A DNA stretch of 42,008 bases from a virus. The notes under the pieces are model-generated. The model worked only from the letters and a program-made list of their open reading frames with translations, had not been told where the DNA came from and ran no database searches. The position numbers and the translations under genes were made by a program. Below, one piece after another: positions 31,768 through 39,000 of the stretch; the stretch's first letter is position 1; each line of letters starts with the position of its first letter. The DNA is taken from positions 1 through 42,008 of the IMG/VR virus record IMGVR_UViG_3300012984_000023. One strand, given 5' to 3'.

Positions 31768-33098
31768 CAGAGGCGACAACGACCGTCAATCAGGCGGTCG
31801 AATACCGAGACAACGTGTACCTACCAGTGGACTATGAGACTGGTGAACTCCAGCCTGCGTCCCCTGACAGGACTATCTGGCGTAGGATGACGGGACAGGA
31901 GATGATGCGGTTCGCTAACGACACGCTCAATATTCTGTTCTCGTCAGACAACGAGTACAGGTCGTTCTACATGATGTTGCAGCAGTTCGCGGGTAAGGAC
32001 ACTCCGAGCAACCGGCTCCTCGTCCCTGTGAAGGGGCGAGGAGTGCAGGTGCTGGAGAGGGATGGTACTCTCCGTGCACCAACTGGAGAGTTCACCCCGA
32101 ACTACCTGAACCTGGAGTACGACCCAGACGTGGACACTGACTTCATGTGGGACATCCTCGTGGACTGGGTTGGGAGCGAGGAGCAAGCAGCCTCTCTCCT
32201 GAACCAGCTGTCGGTGGGACTACAGCCAGACTGGACTGGTGGTAAGTACCTCCTATTCATTGGAGAGGGTGCCAACGGTAAGTCCACGCTGCTCAAGATG
32301 CTAGAGAAGCTGGTTGGGTCTGACAACACCAGCAGCGTCACGCGGCTTGAGATGGCTGCTAAGAAGGTCACAGTGGCCGCGCTCAACGGTGCTCTGATGA
32401 ACATCGTGTTCGATGGTCCGAAGGAGTTCGTCAAGGACAGCCATGTCGAGAAGACAGCGATTAACGGCGAGAGGTTCGACCTTGAGCTGAAATACAAGAA
32501 CATCGCTGTACAGGTGCAGACGACCGCACTGTTCCTGGAAGGTCTGAACTCAGAGCCTAAGACGAGTGATCACTCCCCAGCACTGCAGCGCAGGTTGGTG
32601 AGGTACCGGTTCAACAAGAAGTACGCGGAGAACTGGGAGTTCGAGGAGACGATGCTCTCTGACCGGATGCTGTCTGCACTGGTCAAGCTCATCATCAAGC
32701 ACTGGGTTACTCGCGGACAGAAGCAATCCAAGCTCCAGGCAACAGAGGAGAGCAAGCAACTTCAGCTGGAGCACCAGTGGGTGTCCAGCCCGTTGCTCCA
32801 GTTCCTGGAGTACCTGGCTGGTACTGGGGATCTACTGGGCATGATCCGTAAGGATGCCCAAGTGGATCACCTGATTGCGGCCTACAGGCCGTGGCTGTTG
32901 GAGAACGGGTACCGTGCGTTCGACGACGGCTACATCAGGCAGTCTGTTGATGAGAGCTTCTTCACGACGAGGAAGACAGTCAGGATCGCTGGCAAGCCGA
33001 GCTCCAGGCGAGTCATCACCGGTCTTAAGGAAACCACCAGGGTTCTGGTGGAACAACTCCTGGAAGGAGTAGACGATGAAGTGGTACGAGAGGACTGA
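31728..33098 (+). CDS. SF3 helicase (D5/P4-type primase-helicase C-terminal part)
   Basis: The 456-residue protein has Walker A GEGANGKST (179-187), a B-site region near MNIVFDGPKEF (about 224-234), and the motif LNSEPKTSDHSPALQRRLVRY with its Asn sensor and arginine finger. This matches the superfamily 3 ATPase of P4-like phage primase-helicases, which form a hexamer that unwinds the fork. The N-terminal 150 residues are an accessory region; the C-terminal third is a winged-helix-like DNA-binding part. The primase module is a separate gene directly downstream (overlap 23 bases), so a two-domain protein of other phages is split here, with the order reversed. The start is GTG after GGAGGG. Confidence 0.88.
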   Translation: MPRLHTRQELASLAEATTTVNQAVEYRDNVYLPVDYETGELQPASPDRTIWRRMTGQEMMRFANDTLNILFSSDNEYRSFYMMLQQFAGKDTPSNRLLVPVKGRGVQVLERDGTLRAPTGEFTPNYLNLEYDPDVDTDFMWDILVDWVGSEEQAASLLNQLSVGLQPDWTGGKYLLFIGEGANGKSTLLKMLEKLVGSDNTSSVTRLEMAAKKVTVAALNGALMNIVFDGPKEFVKDSHVEKTAINGERFDLELKYKNIAVQVQTTALFLEGLNSEPKTSDHSPALQRRLVRYRFNKKYAENWEFEETMLSDRMLSALVKLIIKHWVTRGQKQSKLQATEESKQLQLEHQWVSSPLLQFLEYLAGTGDLLGMIRKDAQVDHLIAAYRPWLLENGYRAFDDGYIRQSVDESFFTTRKTVRIAGKPSSRRVITGLKETTRVLVEQLLEGVDDEVVRED

Positions 33099-33885
33099 CC
33101 AGTACCAAGACCCTGCGGGGTTGCCCGTAGAGATCCTGGAACAGCCTGGCCTGAGTCTCGTACACGTCAATCCTGACGGGACGACGACTAAGGGTTGGGG
33201 ACGAGCCTCGTTCCTGGGCAACCAGGAGCGGGGCAAGTTCCGGCCTGCGCCGTATCTCCAGAGATTCAAGCATGGTCGGGCGTTCGGTGTCGTGATGCGG
33301 GCTCTCCCGCTGATCTGTACTGACATCGACGGGAAGAACGGTGGGTTTCAATCCGCAAGGATCCTGGACCTACCACCCACGTTGGCAGAGACCAGTAAGA
33401 GCGGGAACGGAGTCCACCTGTTCTACTCGGTAGATACCGAGTGGGACGAGCACTATGGGTACGACCATTGGTCAGACGTCAATGGCCTCATCCCAGGGGT
33501 GGACATCAAGGGTACGGGCATTGTGTACCATTTCCCGCAGCAACGTTGGAACGACCTACACATCGTGCCAGCACCGGCTGGGCTGCTCCGACTCCTGGAG
33601 TCCAGGAAGAGGACAGCCGAGCTATCTAGGGCCAGGTCTGCTGCCGTTAGAGACTTAGATCCAGATGACCTGGCAATCTTCGGCGACGAGCTGTTGGAGG
33701 AACTAGCTAGACCTCTACCAGAGGGTGGTAGGAACAACGCCCTGTTCGTCTGGGGTCGAAAGGCAGACGGCATCGTCAAGGACTGGCCCCTCCACCTATA
33801 CAGGAGAGGGGAACAGGCGGGGTTGGGAGACTCCGAGCTGGTACACCTCATCAAGAGTGTACAGTCCTACAGGAGTGGTGGGTGA
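33076..33885 (+). CDS. Prim-pol type primase (archaeo-eukaryotic primase family)
   Basis: The 269-residue protein shows the three key elements of bifunctional primase/polymerase N-terminal domains: the metal-binding pair in ICTDIDGKNGG (Asp83, Asp85), the SGNGVHLFY motif with His114, and GVDIKGTG with Asp143. It likely makes primers for phage replication. The C-terminal part (about 175-269) is helical and may bind the SF3 helicase encoded just upstream; the genes overlap by 23 bases. An AAGGAG ribosome site precedes the ATG. Its stop lies in the arm of a strong terminator, ending the replication block. Confidence 0.88.
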   Translation: MKWYERTDQYQDPAGLPVEILEQPGLSLVHVNPDGTTTKGWGRASFLGNQERGKFRPAPYLQRFKHGRAFGVVMRALPLICTDIDGKNGGFQSARILDLPPTLAETSKSGNGVHLFYSVDTEWDEHYGYDHWSDVNGLIPGVDIKGTGIVYHFPQQRWNDLHIVPAPAGLLRLLESRKRTAELSRARSAAVRDLDPDDLAIFGDELLEELARPLPEGGRNNALFVWGRKADGIVKDWPLHLYRRGEQAGLGDSELVHLIKSVQSYRSGG

Positions 33886-33911
33886 CCTTCGGGTCACCCA
33901 CCACTTTTTTT
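33875..33911 (+). terminator. Strong Rho-independent terminator ending the replication block
   Basis: GTGGTGGGTGACC (33875-33887), a TTCG loop and GGTCACCCACCAC (33892-33904) form a perfect 13-bp stem followed by seven T. The stop codon of the primase gene (33883-33885) lies in the 5' arm. It is the best terminator in the window. Confidence 0.95.
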
Positions 33912-33921
33912 CCGAAAATAG

Positions 33922-33930
33922 GGTATAATG
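33922..33930 (+). promoter_or_regulatory. Promoter-like GGTATAATG after the main terminator
   Basis: An exact 9-mer placed 11 bases after the terminator and 27 bases before the GTG start at 33957. This clean context, terminator then element then ribosome site then gene, is the best evidence in the window that GGTATAATG is a real promoter core. No -35 is apparent because the terminator T-run occupies that place. Confidence 0.7.
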
Positions 33931-33956
33931 GTCCCAGGACTAGAGAGGGAGGCACC

Positions 33957-34544
33957 GTGCCGAACGACCCAAGGACGCCGGTTAGCGACCTAGAGAAGCA
34001 GCTGCAAGCACAGTTTGATCCTGCCCACCTTCGACGCTTCAGCAGCACGGCCACAGACGCTGCTAAGAGCGAGTACGTCCAGGAGCTCGTGCTACCGGAC
34101 GACAAGAGGGGCATGATGCCCTACACGAAGAGCGACCTCGTAATCTCCGAGAACCCGCTCCGTGTAGAGTGGGAGAAGGAAGTACGGAAGTTCCTAGGAA
34201 GACTATCGACGCACACCAGCCACAGGGTCACTGCACCTATGATCTACGAGTGGGCGACTGGTATCAAGATCGCTGACATCCTCGCGGCGGATCAGGCCAA
34301 GGAACAGCTCACTGAACCTACCCCTGGAACCAAGGCTCAGACAGAGCAGGGAAAGCTCAACGTACACTTGCGTGCAATCAATTTTGTTTTGGGGGCTTAC
34401 TTCGGTAAGCCATACAAGACTAAGATCATGGGCAGGGAGGTAGGCCGCGCTTACACGGTGCGCGCGGAATTCCGCGTTAAGCTCAAGAAACCCGCCAACA
34501 TGACACTCTGGCCTGAGTGGGCTGAGGGGACTCTAGAACCGTGA
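33957..34544 (+). CDS. Protein of unknown function, own promoter
   Basis: The 195-residue protein is read from a GTG at 33957, since the GAGGGAGG ribosome site lies just before it and the longer frame from 33882 runs through the terminator and promoter. It has a Pro/Gln-rich N-terminus (to about 60), a helical central part (SDLVISENPLRVEWEKEVRKFLGRL) and a basic C-terminal third that resembles a small DNA-binding fold (AYTVRAEFRVKLKKPA). Being behind its own promoter, it is separately controlled from the replication genes. No family is recognised. Confidence 0.75.
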   Translation: MPNDPRTPVSDLEKQLQAQFDPAHLRRFSSTATDAAKSEYVQELVLPDDKRGMMPYTKSDLVISENPLRVEWEKEVRKFLGRLSTHTSHRVTAPMIYEWATGIKIADILAADQAKEQLTEPTPGTKAQTEQGKLNVHLRAINFVLGAYFGKPYKTKIMGREVGRAYTVRAEFRVKLKKPANMTLWPEWAEGTLEP

Positions 34545-34912
34545 CCGGTATGAAGGAGCGGCTTGGCGACAAGTACCCGCAGTGGTATGAGCGTCACCGC
34601 TTGGTAGAGAACCAGCGTGTCTGGCGGCTGGCTATGGAAGCCAACCCCATGAGGACGATTCCTGAATACGAGCGGACTCTGCCGCCTACCTACGACCTAG
34701 CCGAAGCGTTCTACCACTCCAGGACCTGTGTCTGCGGATCCTGCCAGGGGCCACTAGGGGTGGCCGTGAAGCTGGTCCACGTGAAGAAGTTCCCCAAGGA
34801 ACCTTGGGTCAGAGGGGTAGTGAATCCCCCTCCAGCACTTCCTGATCAGATACTGCAGCTCCTTCAAGTCGTCGAAGAAGCAGTTCGATCGCGTCCAGAT
34901 CCCCAAGCATAG
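34541..34912 (+). CDS. Small protein with CxCxxC motif, unknown function
   Basis: The 123-residue protein has a basic helical N-terminus, then SRTCVCGSCQG (about residues 59-69) with three closely spaced cysteines, and a Val/Pro-rich tail. The GTG start overlaps the preceding stop (GTGA); an ATG nine bases downstream is possible. Its last 104 bases overlap the 3' end of a minus-strand gene. The cysteine motif hints at metal binding. The function is unknown. Confidence 0.65.
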   Translation: MTGMKERLGDKYPQWYERHRLVENQRVWRLAMEANPMRTIPEYERTLPPTYDLAEAFYHSRTCVCGSCQGPLGVAVKLVHVKKFPKEPWVRGVVNPPPALPDQILQLLQVVEEAVRSRPDPQA

Positions 34913-35087
34913 CTGCTTCTAGCACGAGGCTGGCGGCCATCTTGGATTCTATGTCCTTGGTGCGGGCGTAGATAGACTGAACGGTCGCCAGCTTTTGGTT
35001 CCAGAGCCACACCAGGCGAGTATCGTTACTAGCACAGTGTTCAGAGGGGATCTCCGACTTGAGTGGTCGGGTGACTTCACCGTCCAT
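34809..35087 (-). CDS. Small protein at the end of the terminase operon
   Basis: The 92-residue protein is mostly helical and Leu/Ala-rich in its second half (ASLVLEAAMLGDLDAIELLLRRLEG), with an acidic tail. Its start overlaps the preceding gene by 11 bases, as in the rest of this operon. Its last 104 bases run against the plus-strand gene ending at 34912. Both frames appear genuine by their coupling to their own neighbours, but one of the two 3' ends could be shorter. The function is unknown. Confidence 0.6.
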   Translation of the reverse strand: MDGEVTRPLKSEIPSEHCASNDTRLVWLWNQKLATVQSIYARTKDIESKMAASLVLEAAMLGDLDAIELLLRRLEGAAVSDQEVLEGDSLPL

Positions 35088-35307
35088 TAGCCTCTGCCCG
35101 CTTCTTTGCCGCGAGGTACTGTTGGTACGCCTGTGCTACCTCTCCAACAAGGTTGGCCTGGTACGCCTTGTAGACGTGGTCGATCTTCTCCATGAGAGCC
35201 TCGGTCGTGGGGTAGTCACTCTTGAGCAGGATCTCGTCACAAATGTAGACGAAGTTGTCCGCTACCAGGATCGCCCGGTCTCCGTAGGGGATGGTCTGCT
35301 GACTCAT
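35077..35307 (-). CDS. Small protein, unknown function
   Basis: The 76-residue protein has a beta-rich first third (YGDRAILVADNFVYIC) and two helices after it (LMEKIDHVYKAYQANL, then AQAYQQYLAAKKRAEA). It is coupled by an ATGA overlap to the upstream gene. Position after the terminase suggests a packaging or host-interaction role, but nothing in the sequence shows it. Confidence 0.7.
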   Translation of the reverse strand: MSQQTIPYGDRAILVADNFVYICDEILLKSDYPTTEALMEKIDHVYKAYQANLVGEVAQAYQQYLAAKKRAEANGR

Positions 35308-35624
35308 GAGTCGCTCTCTTCCTTGTTGATGCCGCCACCAGTCAGGTCTCGCATGTGGAGCTTGACGTGAGAACGGAGGGCTGGGTGTGTACCTGCTCGC
35401 CTGGTGCCGGTGGTCCGGTCCAGGATGATCTTCTGTGAACGGATCGCCTTCTTGACAGCACCCACGACGCGAGCGTCAGGGTTGACTGAGAAGTCGAACA
35501 GCAGTCGGGCGACGTTCTCCCACACGGGAGAGTCTACTCGGGTGCCACCACTCCACTCTGGGTGCTTGGGCACCCACTCAAGAGCCTGCTTGACGGTGAC
35601 GTTCTTTTCTTTTTTCCTCGTCAT
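35304..35624 (-). CDS. Small basic protein after the terminase
   Basis: The 106-residue basic protein begins MTRKKEKNVT and has a helical middle around VARLLFDFSVNPDARVVGAVKKAIRSQK (residues about 39-66). Its end is Gly/Glu-rich. It overlaps the terminase by an ATGA start-stop. A DNA-binding packaging accessory such as a small terminase would be expected near the large one, but such genes usually come before it, and there is no clear helix-turn-helix. The function is uncertain. Confidence 0.7.
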   Translation of the reverse strand: MTRKKEKNVTVKQALEWVPKHPEWSGGTRVDSPVWENVARLLFDFSVNPDARVVGAVKKAIRSQKIILDRTTGTRRAGTHPALRSHVKLHMRDLTGGGINKEESDS

Positions 35625-37135
35625 GACCAGTACCCTCCCCAGTCATCGGTGTAGGATCCGGATGGAACAGTGGCTGAAGAGTCGTACAGTTGTCCCTGGA
35701 AGAAGTCTAGCTCCTTCGTGGCCTGTACTACGTAGCGCAGGGCGTCCATGATGTGAGAGAACTTGTCGTGGACTGGGTAGGGAGACCACTCCTGCAGCTT
35801 GCTGTTGTAGGAGTACTTGTAGTTCTCCATGCAGTTAATGACGAGGTCCGCGTTCGGGTGGCCTGCCCAGCCGTGCTCTTCCTTCTGCTCCTCGGTGCGA
35901 CCGTTGATGTACGTGTTGTACAGCTGGAGGCGAACCTTTTGAACCTCGGTGATGGTCTCGGCGTTTTGTCCGGTGGGCATACCCTTCACGGTGTAGATGT
36001 TGGTCCCCTTGGCGAGCACCGCTACGTTGGGGAAGCGCTTGCGTAGCATGTCTGCCGGGGTCTCACGCACGCCAACCTCATGAGAGTCACCATCCCAAGG
36101 GAGGATGAGGTAGGCAATCTTGTTGAAGTAGTGCTTGGTCTGTAGGACGTCCACGTACTCCGGCAAGGCCATGCCGTGACCCTCACCAGCATCGTAGATG
36201 AAGAGCTTGTTGTTTATCCACTGGAAGGCAATCCAGGCCGTGGCATCCGAGTGGTAGCCAGCAGCACCGATGTCGAAGGCCACATAGACGGGGTGGCCTT
36301 GATCCAGGTTAAACTTCTCGCTGCGGCGGTCAGACAGCAGGCGAGTGAGCGCCTCTCCGTAGACAGCAGCGGCGTCCATCTCTTCGAAGGAGACGTAGAA
36401 CTCCTGCTCAAACATGCGGGTGTTGCCGAAACGACGGAGATACATCTCCTTGTCCTTCTCCAGAGATTCCTTGGAGCGGACAGGAGCGAGTCCAGCGCGA
36501 ACCATCATCTCGTTCAGGTCATCGATGGTACGGATAATGACCTGAGCGTCCGGCATACCCTTGACAGTCTTCATCAACTGCCACAGAGGGTTGTTACGCT
36601 TACCACGAGGGGTGGAGACCGCCATGAGGCGCTTCTCCTCAGTCTCCACCGAGAGAATGGGCTGAATGCGGGGGATCGGGTCAGACCGGGTGAACAGCGA
36701 GAGCTCCGTGAAGGCATACTGCTGGTACGAGGTACCAACACCGCTGTCGTTAGAGGGCGAGCCAGACTGGTAGTAGCCCTGGAGCTTCAGCAGGCTCTTG
36801 TTGCTGAACCGTCCCTCAAGCTTGGTAGCCTTCCAAGAAACCAGAGACTCTGGGATATTGTCCTGGAGCAGCTGGAGCTGCACCTTAGCGTCAGGATCGA
36901 AGTACCTCTTGTCCCAGAGGATATCCTTGACAGCGGGCGTGTCTGGCGCCACGTACACGCCCGCTGTCTTGGGATGGTCTAGCAGGTAGCTGCACTCCTC
37001 CATGCTCATGGACACGTCCTTACCAGACTGGCGTGGGAGCACCGCGATGCCAATGCGCTTCCTGCGCCACATCGTGTGGAGCTCCTGCTGATAAGGGCGA
37101 GGAATGTAGAACCTAGGGAAGTGCAGGTCTGACAT
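35621..37135 (-). CDS. terL: Large terminase subunit (packaging ATPase and nuclease)
   Basis: This motor pumps DNA into the capsid through the portal and cuts it. The 504-residue protein has an ATPase domain with a deviant Walker A, LPRQSGKD (about residues 34-41), an FTELSLF region as Walker B (about 140-146), and a coupling motif near AVSTPRGKRN (about 170-179). The nuclease domain shows VAFDIGAAGYHSDATAW, LPWDGDSHEVG and HIMDALRY, supplying the metal-binding Asp residues. The ATG at 37135 lies one base after the previous stop; the 13-codon extension begins with TTG inside that gene and is rejected. No small terminase is recognisable beside it. Confidence 0.95.
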   Translation of the reverse strand: MSDLHFPRFYIPRPYQQELHTMWRRKRIGIAVLPRQSGKDVSMSMEECSYLLDHPKTAGVYVAPDTPAVKDILWDKRYFDPDAKVQLQLLQDNIPESLVSWKATKLEGRFSNKSLLKLQGYYQSGSPSNDSGVGTSYQQYAFTELSLFTRSDPIPRIQPILSVETEEKRLMAVSTPRGKRNNPLWQLMKTVKGMPDAQVIIRTIDDLNEMMVRAGLAPVRSKESLEKDKEMYLRRFGNTRMFEQEFYVSFEEMDAAAVYGEALTRLLSDRRSEKFNLDQGHPVYVAFDIGAAGYHSDATAWIAFQWINNKLFIYDAGEGHGMALPEYVDVLQTKHYFNKIAYLILPWDGDSHEVGVRETPADMLRKRFPNVAVLAKGTNIYTVKGMPTGQNAETITEVQKVRLQLYNTYINGRTEEQKEEHGWAGHPNADLVINCMENYKYSYNSKLQEWSPYPVHDKFSHIMDALRYVVQATKELDFFQGQLYDSSATVPSGSYTDDWGGYWS

Positions 37136-37136
37136 G

Positions 37137-37415
37137 CTAGGCTTCGACCTCACGGGCGGGCTGCTCGTGGACAATGGGAGCAGTCTCCGCGATCGCCTTG
37201 TGAGACCACATCGAGGCGTTCTCCAGCTCTGTGAAGGCCACCGCCTTGGCTCGACCCTCCGGAAGGATACGGTCGAGCTCCTCTCCTAGCTCGATGAAGA
37301 GCAGGCGGGTGTCCCGGTGGATCGGGAGGGTGGCGTTCTCCCCCTCGATGGTGGCCTTGTGAAAGCCGAAGCGGTGTTCGATCTCGGGAAGCCCGAGACT
37401 GGTGTTGTCTCTCAT
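37137..37415 (-). CDS. Acb2-like anti-CBASS/anti-Thoeris cyclic-nucleotide sponge candidate
   Basis: The 92-residue protein has the layout of the Acb2/Tad1-like helical-hairpin family as I know it: EIEHRFGFHKA near residues 11-21, HRDTRLLFIELGEELDRILPEGR (about 33-55) as the first long helix and turn, and the family-like ending AVAFTELENASMWSHKAIAET (about 58-78). Acb2 proteins form hexamers that bind cyclic di- and trinucleotides and so starve CBASS or Thoeris effectors. The AGGAGG ribosome site is strong. Its place between virion genes and the terminase is one where such genes are common in actinobacterial phages, to my recollection. The two Acb2 pockets cannot be checked by eye. If wrong, it is a small helical protein of unknown role. 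Confidence 0.65.
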   Translation of the reverse strand: MRDNTSLGLPEIEHRFGFHKATIEGENATLPIHRDTRLLFIELGEELDRILPEGRAKAVAFTELENASMWSHKAIAETAPIVHEQPAREVEA

Positions 37416-37424
37416 GTCATCCTC

Positions 37425-38453
37425 CTAGATAGTCATGCCAGGCATACCGAGGGCACCCCAGAAGTCGCTGTAGTCATCTTCAGCACTTCCAGAGAGTCCG
37501 GTCTTGGATGGAATACCTGCCTGAGGGGCATCGAAACGCCCCTCAGGCGTCCGGGGCTGTGCAGCCGCCTGGACCTGCTTCGTAGAGGGAGCAGGAGGGT
37601 TGGCCTTCATGTCCTCTCGGAGCTGGTTCAGCAGAGGCTGGACGTCCACCTTGAACCCGATGGGCTTACCGTCTACCATGTGCAGGTACGGGCTGGCCAT
37701 CTTGAGGAAACGGGTGGTCAGCTCGGGGTTGTACTCCACCGCGCCAGGCATGATGTCCTGGTTGTTGCGGAAGAGGGTGATACTGTCCTGGATGGTAGAC
37801 AGGACAGGCTGGGCATCCTGGAGGAGGGCCGCAGTCTTCTCAGTGACCTCCTTGTTGATGATGTGCTTGACAGCATCCTGCCAGTCACGAGCCTCGGTGG
37901 CGTTGTTCAGAACGATGGTTCCCTCGCCCTTGACGCTGGGGACCGTGTCACCCACCAACTGCATGGGGTGTGCCTCGACGGCCTCGATGATCGCCGGGTC
38001 GAGCTGCTCACGAGTGTCTACAATGGCCTGCTGACGAAGAGCCGCCTGGCTGTTCTCGATTACTCCTTGTGAGGCAAGGTCGAGAAGGGGGGCAAGCTCT
38101 GCGAAGGGTCGAGCTCCGCTTGCACTGCTTGGAACCTCCGCAGGCTGTCCAGCTGGTGTGCCTTCTGCTGGGCTCTCTGCTCCAGGTACCCCTCCAGCGT
38201 CGCCAGGTGCGGCGGCATCGGGAGCTGCCTCTCCCCCTGCTGCTCCAGCTGCTGTCGCAGGCTGCTGTCCAGGAGCGACCACTGGTGAAGCAGGTGCTGC
38301 TTCTCCTTCTCCACTCGCTGGAGCTTCGCCTGCACCCTGTCCAGCTTCTGCTGGGTCCTCGTCGCCGAACGTCTCGTTCCACGCTCGCGAAAAAGCAGGG
38401 TCAATCTGAGAGGTATAAGCCTCATGGCTGTTCTCCGGTGTCTGTTCACTCAT
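37425..38453 (-). CDS. Putative scaffold or assembly protein with Ala/Pro/Gly-rich region
   Basis: The 342-residue acidic protein has residues about 35-115 dominated by Ala, Pro, Gly and Glu (low complexity, disordered), then a helical domain (about 115-275), a short linker, and a C-terminal end DDYSDFWGALGMPGMTI. Disorder plus helical domain and acidic charge fit an assembly or scaffold protein, or a minor virion protein. It lies downstream of two other unknown genes and overlaps the first of them by 8 bases. No catalytic motif is seen. A 129-codon frame inside it is judged a by-product of its composition. Confidence 0.75.
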   Translation of the reverse strand: MSEQTPENSHEAYTSQIDPAFSRAWNETFGDEDPAEAGQGAGEAPASGEGEAAPASPVVAPGQQPATAAGAAGGEAAPDAAAPGDAGGVPGAESPAEGTPAGQPAEVPSSASGARPFAELAPLLDLASQGVIENSQAALRQQAIVDTREQLDPAIIEAVEAHPMQLVGDTVPSVKGEGTIVLNNATEARDWQDAVKHIINKEVTEKTAALLQDAQPVLSTIQDSITLFRNNQDIMPGAVEYNPELTTRFLKMASPYLHMVDGKPIGFKVDVQPLLNQLREDMKANPPAPSTKQVQAAAQPRTPEGRFDAPQAGIPSKTGLSGSAEDDYSDFWGALGMPGMTI

Positions 38454-39000
38454 CGTTCTTCAGCCCCATCTTCTCGTTGAGGGCCTCCCGGTCCTCGACC
38501 GTGAACTCGAAGCCCTTCAGGGTCTTGAGACCCTCGACGAACCCGTACTCGGGGTTCAGCAGGATCCCGGCGACGTCGCCGATGGCGGCGTGGCCGGTAG
38601 CGCTGGGAGCAGTCTCTGCCTGTTCCGTCCAAGCGTTGCCCCAACCGGAGACAAGGAGGTTCCAGCGAGCAATGAGCTCGATGTACATGTCCTTGTGCAG
38701 CTTCCAGTCGTTGATGTTCTCCTTGTAGATCTTGGTCTTCTTGGTACCAAGGATCTCGAAGATGATCTCGCGTGCTTCCTTGAGGAGGGCAGCGCGCTCA
38801 CGACGATACTGCTGGACGTTCTCGTGGTTGAGCCACGGATACGAGTCGATGATGCTGGCAGCAACATCGAGGGCCAAGGGTGCCTCTGCCGCGTGGATAT
38901 TCCCCTCCAGGACGTTGTCCCAGATCTGGAAGAAGGTGTGGATATACTGACCCTCTTCCAGCTCTTCAGCATCCTTGGGCTCGGTAGCCTGCTCGGTCAT
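38446..39000 (-). CDS. Putative virion or assembly protein, unknown function
   Basis: The 184-residue acidic protein is largely helical, with hydrophobic-aromatic stretches (YIHTFFQIWDNVL near residues 19-31; WKLHKDMYIELIARWNLLVSGWG near 98-121). There is no signal peptide or clear membrane helix. Its start shares a base with the previous stop (TAATG), and its end overlaps the next gene by 8 bases. The late operon context suggests a structural or assembly role. Confidence 0.75.
   Translation of the reverse strand: MTEQATEPKDAEELEEGQYIHTFFQIWDNVLEGNIHAAEAPLALDVAASIIDSYPWLNHENVQQYRRERAALLKEAREIIFEILGTKKTKIYKENINDWKLHKDMYIELIARWNLLVSGWGNAWTEQAETAPSATGHAAIGDVAGILLNPEYGFVEGLKTLKGFEFTVEDREALNEKMGLKNDE

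Noticed and set aside
33882-33956. N-terminal extension of the gene starting at 33957
   Set aside because: The added codons run through the terminator and promoter element, while the GTG at 33957 has a strong ribosome site.
37136-37174. N-terminal extension of the large terminase from a TTG
   Set aside because: It lies inside the preceding gene, and the ATG at 37135 follows that gene's stop by one base.
38060-38449. 129-codon frame on the minus strand inside the putative scaffold gene, Leu/Gln-rich and coiled-coil-like
   Set aside because: It starts four bases after the larger gene's ATG and covers its Ala/Pro/Gly-rich part. Reading GC-rich Ala/Pro codons one base off gives Leu and Gln runs, so this is best explained by composition.
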